Positions 1 to 25,484 of a stretch of 64,000 bases of DNA are shown here, in pieces. Below the pieces are notes generated by a model. That model was not told the DNA's origin, searched no databases, and saw only the letters and a list, made by a program, of their open reading frames with translations. The translations under genes and the position numbers were made by a program. This DNA is from Yponomeuta sedellus (lineage: Eukaryota; Arthropoda; Insecta; Lepidoptera; Yponomeutidae). The stretch lies in assembly GCA_934045075.1 (NCBI GenBank), contig OW203726.1, forward strand, positions 12,622,037 to 12,686,036, given 5' to 3'. Numbering within the stretch: position 1 is the first letter of the stretch; each line of letters opens with the position of its first letter.

Positions 1-620
1 AATTACTATCAAGCACTATACCGTCTCAAACTAGATTGGCCAAAGCAATCTTGTATAACAACAATAATTTCTAAAAAAATATTAGAAAAACAATTATATA
101 TGATATGCAATTAGACATACTATATAATAGATCCTATCCATATCAAATGAAAACTCTTTAATATGACTAAGAAACAATTGACGCACGAAATATTTGCATG
201 TACATTAAAAATAAAGTGGTAATCGATCCGTTAGAGGCATTGTTCAGGGTGTTAAGTGTTAGTAGTATTATTGCAAAGATTATGTTTCCGTAAAGGGTCG
301 TATTAAAATTATATTGTATTAAAGTAAATAAATTTGTTCTTTCGATTTGCCCGGATCGTGGCAAGTGGCTGACCCTGATCTCTATCAATCCCACCTGGAT
401 ACCTCCAGGTTTATGTCGCATACATGCGTGTAATCCATCTCAAAGTGAGTAACATTTTACAAAGAATGATTTTTAAATACGAACTGTGTATTTCGAGGCG
501 TCTAGAGATGACATTGACTTTTACGTTTGTAGCAAAACAGTTGGGAATTTACGGGAGGTCTAAGTGCGGCCCTGGCTGCAGCGAGTGCAGGGGGAGCTCT
601 GTATGCAATGCCTAGACAAA
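1..620. other. 5' flank of gene A
   Basis: No supported gene is seen here. Bases 355-410 read on the plus strand as D-R-G-K-W followed by diverged residues. This matches a LINE tail found again near 7098, 32590 and 48868, so it is probably a short retrotransposon remnant. The last 100 bases are more GC-rich and lead into the TATA box of gene A. Confidence 0.45.
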
Positions 621-630
621 CTCGAGTCTC

Positions 631-639
631 TATAAAAGG
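631..639 (+). promoter_or_regulatory. TATA box of gene A
   Basis: TATAAAAGG lies 132 bases before the ATG at 763. Transcription would be expected to start roughly 30 bases downstream, near 660. Strong TATA boxes are usual in cuticular protein genes. Confidence 0.7.
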
Positions 640-762
640 GACGGGTGATTAGGCGACTAACTAGATTCCGGCGTACGCGACGCCACACCACTGTGAGGCT
701 GTCACTCATCAGGTAACAGCCTGGAGCGGAGCGTTCAGACGTGCTGAAGGAATTTTATTGAG

Positions 763-13887
<13,125 letters not shown>

Positions 13888-15371
13888 CTCGACATGAGTT
13901 AAATACTCGGCGTACCCAATAGACTGACTGCCGGCTGCCATGGAAACCTCTGATGGTAACGCGAACACATCGCTCAATGTATAGCTAATGATGACCAAAA
14001 ATATGTATTGGACGTGACGTCATGTCTACGAAAGAAGTCTGGTGTCAGTACTAATTATACTCACTGACCGGAGATTTCGAAAATAATAGATTCACGCGCG
14101 ATCTAAGACTAATGATCTTGTGTTTGTAAATTTAATTAGGCTATGATAACGCTATTTCATTGCGGTGTTTATTTTGTAGAAGTAAAGCAAAAATAAAAGA
14201 TAAAAAAAAGAATGTATGTAAATAAAACTGTGATACAATGAATGTCTGAAAAATGTTTGTACTATTTATTATTTAATACTTGTAATGATATTAATAAAGC
14301 AAATCAATGCATTCAGGATGCGTTGCAAAATGTACGTGGTTTGTTTTTATTTGTTATAGGTCCGATTTCATAATATCTGCGTACAGTTACCAATAGGGAA
14401 TTTTTATTCACAAGGCAAAATACTGCTGCTCCGACTATCCGAGGTTTGCTGGAAGAAATGTCTTACAGAGATAAGCTCGCCTTTCTACATGTTATTTCTT
14501 ATGTAATGTCCTTTTTAATGTTTCGTGTGCAATAAAGTTTAAACTAAACTACAACAATCTGCACATAATAGAGCGTAATACTAAAAAGTATTTCCTTCTG
14601 CTAAGTATTTCCTTCTAGCTAACTATGGATGATGTGGATAGGGGCAGGGCTGGTGTCAGTACCTATAGTTTTTTTAAGAAAGAGTTTATGACCTCTTTGT
14701 CATTCACATTCGGGGAATGTAAGTGTTTCAGGGTTAAAAACTACAAATCTAAGACAAAACGGGTTTCTATTTTCGGATAAAAGGCTATCGTGAATCTGTG
14801 GCATTTGAAACCACCAATTCGCGGTGGGTGGGCACGCGTGGAAATTAAGCCCATCCTCTCTCTCTGAGAGAAGGCCTCTGCATAGCAGTGGCACGTTTAT
14901 AGGCTAAAAAAGTGAATCTGTGAGCTATTTTAAATTGGTTATTTTTGGCATTAGATCGATAGGTATCGATCCATTCTTTTCAGATTATCTTGTAGGTTCT
15001 ACAACGATAGATTCGTAGTAGTGTCCCGTGACTGCAATATTTTTGTTTCATTTATTGAATCTTTATAATATTGCTAATCGGAGATGACGATCTATGCTAA
15101 AGTGATCTTATTAAGGATGATTCAATCACCGTATAATCGTTGGAAACCATTTAATTTGTTGAGTGACCAACATTCTTCTGCAACCTGTTTGACAGAGTGA
15201 GCGTCTCGAGACCAAGGTCATCGGTGACATCGGCTACAAACTATACACATATAAGCAAGTATGTTCAACTTTAAGCAAACGAAGATGAGACGAACTAAAA
15301 TAGCAACCAAAACCTGTTGGACACATTCCGACAAGATACACAGAAAAAAACAATACACAGTACATTGTAAA
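13888..15371. other. 3' UTR of gene A and A/B intergenic space
   Basis: Candidate poly(A) signals AATAAA occur at 14192, 14221 and 14293 for gene A. A fragment of the tRNA-SINE body (TCTCTCTGAGAGAAGGCC) lies at 14850-14890. On the minus strand a gene B poly(A) signal lies at 15372-15377. No further gene is seen. Confidence 0.55.
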
Positions 15372-15377
15372 TTTATT
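15372..15377 (-). terminator. poly(A) signal of gene B
   Basis: TTTATT on the plus strand reads AATAAA on the minus strand, about 280 bases after the gene B stop codon at 15653. Closer canonical signals were not seen. Confidence 0.45.
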
Positions 15378-15652
15378 TCTTGAATACCTACTTCATCGTA
15401 CATATTCGTTAAAATAAGTTTAACTTATGACAAGGATACAAAGAGATTGATGAAATTTTCATAAAATGTGCAAATATATCTCCGATTATAAAAATAAGTC
15501 TAACAGGTACATTTAAAATAACATAATAATTGTTAGTAAATTCTAACCGCCTGTCACATTGTCAACTTTGACATTAAAAACTTTACGGATATGACTACAA
15601 CTGCGTTTAGTCTCTTAACCGAATTTCACCCTTTTTATCTTGAATAAATTAC

Positions 15653-18600
15653 CTAGTATCCATCGATGGAGCTCTCAGTGACTTCATCCGGGTCAGGAGA
15701 GGTCTTAGTTGCAAGGTGCGCCAGAGCCCGTGCTATAGCCGGCGGTATCGGTGGCGGGGTTGGCAGGTGTCTTCCTACCGGCCGGTACCCATTTTCATCA
15801 GCTGTATACGACACGCTGAAGTCATTGCCGTCCTTATCCTGAAAAATGTACACATTTTCATTAGCAACTTTTAAAGTCACCATGGGTGTTAATTGTTAAA
15901 TATTTGCTTCCTAGTTACGTCTTCTTTGTTCAATGTCAATATTAACAATTGGCTCAATACTATTATTGTTTACGACGAGTCACGTCAATATTTATTTATA
16001 GCCTCTTTTTTTAGCTATTGCTAAGTTAACCGTATACGTACTGTATATGAGAATCCACCTTTTACTGCTTCACCAGTGACGTCATCGCCAAATGGTTTGA
16101 GAATACCTTCTTGATAAGCATTGGAGCCATCGCCAGATTCGTACCTGAAAAAAAAACTTTTATATTTGATTGAACTTAAATATTTTGCTAAAAACTTGAG
16201 GTTGCTTATAATGTGGTGCAACGATGATTATGAGTTGAAGCTTTGTTATTGATTTATAATGAAATATTTTTAAAATTACTTTAAAATTTTTTTTACAACA
16301 TATTGTTATGAAGGTTATTTAAGAAAACCTTTACCTGTAGTTAAACTTCCCAGTTTGAGCATAGATATGGTTTTCAGAGTCCAGAATAGGAACAACGGGC
16401 CTACGACCTCGAGTCCTTTTTTCTGCGTTTAAGTTTTCAGTAACATTTCCAAGTTTAGGTGATCCGTGGACATCATTCACATCCTTTACAGGTTTTTTTC
16501 TAATATTAAAGCTATTATTGGCTGGGTCGGCTTTATTCCTTATAATTTTCCCTTGGTTATCTGGTAAGGGTGCATCAGTATTGTCGTAAACAATAACAAC
16601 AGGAATTTGTAGACCAATTTGATTCTGAAAACGGCTCCTGCTGCCCTGTTGCTGAGACTTAAATTCATTTTCGTAGATGCTTTTTTCAGTCGTAGAAGGT
16701 TGATTTGATGGTTCGTGAATTTGGAAACGGCTCCTGCCCCCTTGTTTTTGGGGCATAAAATTATTTTTGTAGATGAAAGGTTTTTCAGTTACTTTAACAA
16801 TTTCCGAGGTGGAGATATTTTTTTCAGTCGTGGAAGGACTATTTATTGCATTTTGATTCTGGATATGGCTTTTACCGCCATACTGCTGAGGGTTGAAGTA
16901 ATTTTTGTAAACAAAAGGTTTTTCTGTTCCTTTAACAGTTTCTGAGGTGGAGATAATTTCTTCATTCACAGAAGTTACATTTACTGTATTTTGATTCTGC
17001 AGACGGCTTCTATCGCCATATTGCCGAGTCTTAGATTTATTTTCGTCGATTAAAGGTTTTTCATTAGCTTTAACAGTTTCTAAAGTGAAGACCAGTTCTT
17101 CAGTCGAAGAAGGTATATTTGTTGGATATTGATTGTGAAAGTGGCTTTTGTCACCATATTGCTGAGGTTTGACTTCATTTTTGTCGACGAAAGGTTTTTC
17201 AGTTGCTTTAACAGTTTCTGAGGTGGAAACTAGTTCTTCAGTCAAAGAAGGTACATTTGTTGGATATTGATTTTGGATATGGCTTTTGTCACCATGTTGC
17301 TGAGGCTTGAATTCTTTTTCGTCGACGAAAGAAATTTCAGTTGCTTTAACAGTTTCTGAGGTGGAGATAATTTTTTCAGTCGTAGAAGGTGCATTTACTG
17401 TATTTTGGTGCTGGAAAACGCTTCTGTCACCATATTGCCGAGGCTTGAATTCATTACCGTCAGCAAAAGGTTCTTCAGTTGCTTTAACAGTTTCTGAGGT
17501 GGAGACCAGCTCTTCAGTCAAAGAAGGTACATTTGTTGGATATTGATTCTGGAAGTGGCTTTTGTCACCATATTGCTGAGGTTTGACTTCATTTTTGTCG
17601 ACGAAAGGTTTTTCAGTTGCTTTAACAGTTTCTGAGGTGGAAACTAGTTCTTCAGTCAAAGAAGGTACATTTGTTGGATATTGATTTTGGGTATGGCTTT
17701 TGTCACCATATTGCTGAGGCCTAATTTCTTTTTCGTCGACGAAAGGAATTTTAGTTGTTTTAACAGTTTCTGAGGTGGAGATAATTTTTTCAGTCGTAGA
17801 AGGTACATTTACTGTATTTTGGTGCTGGGAAACGCTTCTGTCACCATATTGCCGAGGCTTGAATTCATTACCGTCAGCAAAAGGTTCTTCAGTTGCTTTA
17901 ACAGTTTCTGAGGTGGAGACCAGTTCTTCAGTCAAAGAAGGTATATTTGTTGGATATTGATTCTGGAAGTGGCTTTTGTCGCCATATTGCTGAGGTTTGA
18001 CTTCGTTTTCGTCGACGAAAGGTTTTTCAGTTGCTTTAGCAGTTTCTGAGGTGGAGACTAATTCTTCAGTTAAAGAAGGTACATTTGTGGGATATTGATT
18101 CTGGAAGTGGGTTTTGTCACCATATTGCTGAGGTTTGAATTCATTTTCGTCGATGAAAGGTTTTTCAGTTGATTTAACGGTTTCTGAGGTGGAGACCAGT
18201 TCTTCTGCCGAAGAAGGTGCATTTTTTTCATTTTGTTTCGGGAAATGGTTTTTGGTACTATATTGCTGAGGCTTGAATTCTTTTTCGTCATCAAAAGGTT
18301 TTTCAGTTGCTTTAACAGTTTCTGAGGTGGAGACCAGTTCTTTAGTCAAAGAAGGTACATTTGTTGGATATTGATTCTGGAAGTGAGTTTTGTCAGCATA
18401 TTGCTGAGACTTGAATGCTGTTTCGTGGACGAAAGGAATTTCAGTTGCTTTAACAGTTTCTGAGGTGGAGATAGTTTCTTCAGTCGTAGAAGGTACATTT
18501 ACTGTATTTTGGTGCTGAGAAAGGCTTCTGTCATCATATTGCTGAGGCTTGAATTCATTACCGTTAGCGAAAGGTTCTTCGGTTGCTTTAACAGTTTCTG

Positions 18601-21600
18601 AGGTGGAGACCAGTTCTTCAGTCAAAGAAGGTACATTTGTTGGATATTGATTCTGGAAGTGGCTTTTGTCACCATAATGTCGAGGCTTGAATTCATTATC
18701 ATCAAAGATAGGTTTTTCCGTTACTTTAACAGTTTCTGAGGTGGAGACCAGTTTTTCAGTCGAAGAAGGTACATTTGTGGGATATTTATTCTGAAAGTGG
18801 CTTTTGTCATCATATTGCTGAGGCATGAATTCGTTTTCGTCGACGAAAGGTTTTTCAGTTGCTTTAGCAGTTTCTGAGGTGGAGACTAATTCTTCAGTTA
18901 AAGAAGGTACATTTGTGGGATATTGATTCTGGAAGTGAGTTTTGTCACCATATTGCTGAGGTTTGAATTCATTTTCGTCGATGAAAGGATTTTCAGTTGA
19001 TTTAACGGTTTCTGAGGTGGAGACCAGTTCTTCTGCCGAAGAAGGTGCATTTTCTTCATTTTGTTTCGGGAAATGGTTTTTGGTACTATATTGCTGAGGC
19101 TTGAATTCTTTTTCGTAATCAAAAGGTTTTTCAGTTCCTTTAACAGTTTCTGAGGTGGAGACCAGTTCTTTAGTCAAAGAAGGTACATTTGTTGGATATT
19201 GATTCTGGAAGTGAGTTTTGTCAGCATATTGCTGAGACTTGAATTCTGTTTCGTGGATGAAAGGAATTTCAGTTGCTTTAACAGTTTCTGAGGTGGAGAT
19301 AGTTTCTTCAGTCGTAGAAGGTACATTTACTGTGATTTGGTGCTGGGAAAGGCTTCTGTTGCCATATTGCCGAGGCTTGAATTCATTACCATCAACGAAA
19401 GGTTCTTCAGTTGCTTTAACAGTTTCTGAGGTGGAGACCAGTTCTTCAGTTAAAGAAGGTACATTTGTGGGATATTGATTCTGGAAGTGGGTTTTGTCAC
19501 CATATTGCTGAGGTTTGAATTCATTTTCGTCGATGAAAGGATTTTCAGTTGATTTAACGGTTTCTGAGGTGGAGACCAGTTCTTCTGCCGAAGAAGGTGC
19601 ATTTTCTTCATTTTGTTTCGGGAAATGGTTTTTGGTACTATATTGCTGAGGCTTGAATTCTTTTTCGTAATCAAAAGGTTTTTCAGTTCCTTTAACAGTT
19701 TCTGAGGTGGAGACCAGTTCTTTAGTCAAAGAAGGTACATTTGTTGAATATTGATTCTGGAAGTGGCTTTTGTCACCATATTGCTGAGGTTTGACTTCAT
19801 TTTCGTTGACGAAAGGTTTTTCAGATGCTTTAACAGTTTCTGAGGTGGAAACTAGTTTTTCAGTCAAAGAAGGCACATTTGTTGGATATTGATTTTGGAT
19901 ATGGCTTTTGTCACTATATTGCTGATGCTTGAATTCTTTTTCGTCGACGAAAGGAATTTCAGTTGCTTTAACAGTTTCTGAGGTGGAGATAACTTTTTCA
20001 GTCAAAGAAGGTAAATTTGTTGGATATTGATTCTGGAAGTGGCTTTTGTCACCATATTGTTGAGGCTGGAATTCATTATCATCAACGATAGGTTTTTTCG
20101 TTATTTTTACAGTTTCTGAGGTGGAGACCAGTTCTTCAGTCAAAGAAGGTACATTTGTTGGATATTGATTCTGGAAGTGGGTTTTGTCAGCATATTGCTG
20201 AGACTTGAATTCTGTTTCGTGGACGAAGGGAATTTCAGTTGCTTTAACAGTTTCTGAGGTGGAGACCAGTTCTTCAGTCAAAGAAGGTACATTTGTTGGA
20301 TATTGATTCTGGAAGTGGGTTTTGTCAGCATATTGCTGAGACTTGAATTCTGTTTCGTGGACGAAAGGAATTTCAGTTGTTTTAACAGTTTCTGAGGTGG
20401 AGATAGTTTCTTCAGTCGTAGAAGGTACATTTACTGTATTTTGGTGCTGAGAAAGGCTTCTGTCATCATATTGCTGAGGCTTGAATTCATTACCGTTAAC
20501 GAAAAGTTCTTCGGTTGCTTTAACAGTTTCTGAGGTGGAGACTAGTTCTTCAGTCAAAGAAGGTACATTTGTTGGATATTGATTCTGGAAAGGGCTTTTG
20601 TCATCATATTGTTGAGGCTTGAATTCATTATCATCACCGATAGGTTTTTCCGTTACTTTCACAGTTTCTGAGGTGGAGACCAGTTTTTCAGTCGAAGAAG
20701 GTACATTTGTGGGATATTGATTCTCGAAGTGGCTTTTGTCACCATATTGCTGAGGCATGAATTCGTTTTCGTCGACGAAAGGTTTTTCAGTTGCTTTAGC
20801 AGTTTCTGAGGTGGAGACTAGTTCTTCAGTCAAAGAAGGTACATTTGTGGGATATTGATTCTGGAAGTGGGTTTTGTCACCATATTGCTGAGGTTTGAAT
20901 TCATTTTCGTCCATGAAAGGTTTTTCAGTTGCTTTTACGGTTTCTGAGGTAGAGACCAGTTCTTCTGTCGAAAAAGGTGCATTTTTTTGATTTTGATTCG
21001 GGAAGTGGTTTTTGTTACTATATTGCTGAGGCTTGAATTCTTTTTCGTCAACAAAAAGTTTTTCAGTTGCTTTAGCAGTTTCTGAAGTGGAGACCAGTTC
21101 TTTAGTCAAAGAAGGTACATTTGTTGGATATTCATTCTGGAAGTGAGTTTTGTCAGCATATTGCTGAGACTTGAATTCTGTTTCGTGGACGAAAGGAATT
21201 TCAGTTGCTTTAACAGTTTCTGAGGTGGAGATAATTTGTTCAGTCGTAGATGGTACATTTACTATATTTTGGTGCTGGGAAAGGGTTCTGTCACCATATT
21301 GCCGCGGCTTGAATTCATTATCGTCAACGAAAGTTTCTTTAGTTGTTTTAACAGTTTCTGAGGTGGAGACCAGTTCTTCAGTCGAAGAAGGTTCAATTGT
21401 AGGATATTGATTATGGAAGTGGCTTTTGTCACCATATTGCAGAGGCTTGAATTCATTTTCGTCAACGAAAGGTTTTTCAGTTGCTTTAACAGTTTCTGAG
21501 TTGGAGACCAGTACTTCAGTCGAAGAAGGTGCGTTTTTTTCATTTTGTTTCGGGAAATGGTTTTTGTCACTATATTGCTGAGGCTTGAATTCTTTTTCGT

Positions 21601-24070
21601 CCACGAAAGGGTTTTTTGTTGCTTTGGCAGTTTCTGAGGTGGAGATCAGTTCTTCAGTCAAAGAAGGTACATTTGTTGGATATTGATTCTGGAAGTGGGT
21701 TTTGTCAGCATATTGCTGAGACTTGAATTTATTTTCGTCGATGAAAGGTTTTTCAGTTGCTTTAACGGTTTCTGAGGTGGAGACCAGTTCTTCAGTCGAA
21801 GAAGGTGTATTTTTTTTATTTTGATTCTGGAAATGGTTTTTGCCACCATTTTTCTGAGAATTAAATTCATTTTCATCGATGAAAGGTTTTTCAGTTGCCT
21901 TAACAGTTTCTGAGGTATAGAAGATTTTTTCTGTCGTAGAAGGTTGATTTGTTGCATCTTGCTTTTCGAAATGGCTCGTGCCACCTAGTTGGTGAGGCTG
22001 TAATTCATTTTTATTGATGAAAGGTTTGTCAACTCCTTTAACGGTACCTAAGTTGTAGATAATTACTGTAGTCAGAGAAGTTGGGGTTGTTATTTCATCC
22101 ATGACTTCAGAGGGAGTATCGGTGTTTTTTACTTTGTATATGACTTTCCCTTTATTGTTCTCTTTTAGTAATGATTTGAATAAAGGAGATGTAGTTGCAA
22201 CATCAAAACTTGATTCTAAGGTTATTACTCTGCCGTCTATGTCCTTGGGCACTGGCAATTCATTTCGTATTTGCACATCCTCATCATTTCTTTGAAGAAA
22301 GGAATTTTGAGGGCTTAGTGTACTTGGATTAATATTTTGTTGTATGGTAGAACCAAGGTGTATGTTTGTGACCTCCTCATTGTATCGAGTCAAAAATTTA
22401 GCAGTGTTTGGATAGTTTTCTTTTTCATTGCTCAGTATTGGTCGCATGCTGTTAGCTTCATTTATATCCAGTTCAGAATAATTTTGAAGTTCTCTTGCAG
22501 GCATAGGATGTAAATTTACTCTGTCATTAGTCATAGATACAATTGATCGTTGCCGGTAGTTCTCTTCATCTATGGTAGTCAGAGATCGTAAAGTACTTGA
22601 TTGTTCGTTGGTTTTAAGTTGTTTCTTTAATGGAACTAATGGTAGTTTTGGGTAATTTTCTTCTTCTGTGGTGGTGATGAAAGGTTGTCTAGTACTTGTT
22701 CTCTCGTTACTTTTTAATTGTAGTGGTACTGTTGGTGGCTCAAAATAGTTTCCTTCTTCAATAGGTTCTTCAGTTGATATATTTTCATTAGTTGTAGGTT
22801 TCTTTGTAGACGGGTAGTTTTCTGGTTCCAATATTGAACTGGGCTTTATTTTTGTATCTGTTCTCACAGCATCAACCGCCGAATGCGATAAATACTTTAG
22901 TCGTTGCTGACTTTTGCGTGGTACTTGATTTGTTTGTTCGTCTGAATTACCCCTAGTAAGTGCCTGATTAGTACTTTCTTCTCCAACATTGGTTGTTGTT
23001 ACAATATTTTGGATGCGAGGCTTCTTATTTCTTGGGCCTGGACGGTTATTAGTAAGTTTGGGTTGTTCCGAGCTAGGATAATTCTCTCTTTCTGGGGGTG
23101 ACAGGGATTGTTCACTTACTGATTTATTTAATTTAGAGGTATCATTTGGGTAATTTTCTTCTTCATCTTCTGTAATGAATTTTTGTATTGTATTGGTACT
23201 TTTTTGTGTTGTTGATGGAGAATATTGGTTATAGTTCTTGTACCTGATACTTCCTCTTCCTCTCGTTGTTTTCTTGTCTGATAACTCTTTCTTGGGTGGT
23301 GAAAATGGAGATTCATTTATGATAATACTAGGTGGCACTTCTGTTTGATCACGTGTTTTCACTCTTTGCCCTCTTTGTCTACCTCTATTAATGGGTTGAC
23401 GCTTTTTAGTCACATCTATCTCTTTGACAGTCGAATAAGGCTCTTCTTGAAGAGTATTAGTAGGTTTTGTTGTATGTAATTGAACAGTCTCAGGATATTT
23501 TTGTTCGACCTTGACTTTAGCAAGAGATTCGTTCGTTGATTCGTCATTCGGCACGGTTTTACTTTCTGCTTGTCCACTTGGCTTGCTTCGGTCGATTTCT
23601 TTGTAGACTGTATTATGTTTTCCAGTTCCTTCAAATTCATTGACAGTAACACTAGAATTTTCTATATGACTTCGTGAAGTGGTGGTACTTTCTGTAACAT
23701 TCTCTGATAAAATACCAGCACGTAATCGAAGCCTTGCTTTTCTTAAAATATTCCTTAGTTGCTTTACTCGCCTTTCTTCTTCCTCGGGAAAATCACCATA
23801 ACCAATTGAACTACTTTCTCTACGCTTATTTACTTCTGTTGCTGGGTCCAGCTTCAATCTTGGATGATAAGTGTTGGGTTTTTCTCCTGACTTCAGATTG
23901 TTAGTTCCCGTCTCGTCATAAACAATAGCCACCGGGATTGATTGGTAGCTTTCTGACTGCGGTGGATGGTTGAACTTATATTTGAACTCTAGCAGATTTT
24001 CAGAACCATCACTGTGAACACTGTACACGAGCAACAACAAACTTAATGTTGATATTTTTATCACTATCAT
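15653..24070 (-). CDS. giant repeat-bearing RR-1 cuticular protein (gene B), 3 exons
   Basis: Predicted 2,674-residue secreted cuticle protein. Exons (minus strand) are 24070-16335, 16144-16042 and 15838-15653. Donors are CTACAG|GTAA and TACA|GTACGT, acceptors TTTTCAG and TTTTTCAG, and phases 2 then 0 keep the frame; the stop is TAG. Residues 1-20 are a signal peptide (MIVIKISTLSLLLLVYSVHS). A Ser/Thr/Pro/Lys-rich segment with recurring ENYP motifs and one basic patch (RKARLRLR) follows, then about 39 tandem 46-residue units. After a linker, the C-terminus carries an RR-1 domain: KFNYRYESGDG, GGFSYTDKDG, SYTADENGYRPVGRHLPTPPP. PVAIVYDETGT near the N-terminus recurs as PVVIVYDNTDAP after the array. 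Typical RR-1 proteins are 100-300 residues, so the length is exceptional. Chitin binding is an inference from the domain; the repeat function is unknown. The upstream MIVIK start follows a plausible leader, so no further exon is needed. Confidence 0.88.
16680..22037 (-). repeat. 138-bp (46-residue) coding tandem array, ~39 units
   Basis: Each unit follows the pattern ATEKPFVDENEFKPQQYGDK, then SHFQNQYPTNVPSLTEELVS, then TSETVK, always 46 residues with no frame change. I count 38 units plus one diverged leading unit (GVDKPFINKNEL). Similar units recur every six units (828 bp); for example 18070-18294 and 18898-19122 are almost identical, and 19450-19674 is a further copy four units on. Every unit carries Tyr in QQY and usually QYP, several Ser/Thr, and both acidic and basic residues, so the array is probably disordered and extended. 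Confidence 0.95.
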
Positions 24071-24107
24071 TTTATTTTCCTTACAACAAGACTCACAACA
24101 CTCTAGG

Positions 24108-24120
24108 AGCGATATAAAAG
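24108..24120 (-). promoter_or_regulatory. candidate TATA element of gene B
   Basis: The minus strand reads CTTTTATATCGC about 45 bases before the ATG at 24070. It is an imperfect TATA box, but it is at a workable distance for a short leader. Confidence 0.4.
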
Positions 24121-24634
24121 CTGCAATGAGGATGAGTCAGTATAGTGACCCCAGCGGAATCTGTTTTAAATTCGTAATTAATTCACCAGCCGGGCAAGAC
24201 ACCAATAAATTTATTGGGCTCTTAATATTTGGTTTTAAAATAAGTCATGACATCAACCTTTGTTTAGATTAATATGCGGAAGATTATGATTATAAACGGC
24301 TAATAAAGACGTTGTTCTCAAATGGTTTAGAAGATCATTTGAGGTTTAATTAACAATCTACTTATATGTAATTACTAAAAATAAAAGTGACAAGGAAAAA
24401 TAAACGAAGAGCAGTAGGCAGGGCACATAATGAACAATCAGCATAGCTAAAGATCGAGAAAAATTACGAGTATCTTACTGAAAATAGACATTATCCCATA
24501 AGAATCACCATACTATGGTGTTAGTTCATTAAACAGTCTTTTTGCCGTAATGACGGCAACAATAAAAATAGAATAGCACATATTAAAAGGTGATAAAGAA
24601 ATCGAATTAACTATACAATGTAGAATAAAAAGGT

Positions 24635-24958
24635 CAGAGGGCTTAGTGCGAGTTTTTTAACTACTCGATCGCGTTAACGTAAACTCATATTTCTATGGCA
24701 TAGAGGAAGCGCCACCTAGCGACAAGTATGGAAATTAAAATTGCTGAGTGCGAGTTGTAATAGTTTACGTTGAGAAGTGAACACGTTTATCAGCCAAAAC
24801 ACGAATAAATGCGAGTGCGAGTTGTACTGTGAATATGCTCTGTGTACTGTGACAGCGTTTTGCCAGTTCGAACGGTTAACTTACTCATACTCAATGCTCG
24901 ATTAACGCGGTAGTAAAGTTATTCGATTGGATCTGTCAAACTCGCACTAAGCACTCTG
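24635..24958. mobile_element. MITE with CAGAG(T/G)GCTTAGTGCGAGTTT termini, copy 1
   Basis: It starts CAGAGGGCTTAGTGCGAG and ends CTCGCACTAAGCACTCTG, so the ends are inverted repeats of about 20 bp. The copy at 31251-31561 is the same element in the opposite orientation. No transposase is present. Confidence 0.8.
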
Positions 24959-25440
24959 AAGTAAAAATTTATACTCGTTCGACCGCAATAATGCTAACCT
25001 AAGAAATACTACCGATATTTGTGTTCCGAAACGTAATAAGACAAATATAGTAATCAAAAATCTCTGCACTATTTCTTTACACTGTACTAGGTACCACGAA
25101 CACATAGTTTATATTTGCATAAGAAATTAGAAGTGTTTTAATATAATTTTATATTTATTAGGAAACATTGCTTAGTTTCGACTTTTTAGCATGACACAAA
25201 TTACGTTTCGGAAAGTAGTGACCGGTAGTTTTTTTATTAGTTATGTTTGTATTTCAAACTCAGAATAAGGACTAAAGCATAGAAGGAGCATTATAAAACG
25301 AACACCTAACACATGTCTGTCTCGTTAGTTTGAAATGTCGCCAACCACGTGTTAGACAGAGAAAAATATAGTAGTGTGATGTTTTATTATTCAAAACGTA
25401 CCACCCTCAATTGTCAAGTTTACCGAATTTTTTTTGAACC

Positions 25441-25484
25441 TTTGGTTACCATTATGCTACCGAATTAGCATAATGGTAACCAAA
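25441..25484. repeat. perfect 19-bp hairpin, 6-nt loop
   Basis: Arms 25441-25459 (TTTGGTTACCATTATGCTA) and 25466-25484 are exact reverse complements around the loop CCGAAT. Confidence 0.9.

Noticed and set aside
15190..15240. GC-richer patch (CTCGAGACCAAGGTCATCGG) considered as a decayed exon
   Set aside because: No R&R residues in any frame and no usable splice sites.
17307..21984. Many short open frames on both strands across the gene B array
   Set aside because: They are shadows of the 138-bp coding repeat: because 138 is a multiple of three, every frame recurs and stays open together. Only the long minus-strand frame has a signal peptide and joins the RR-1 exons.
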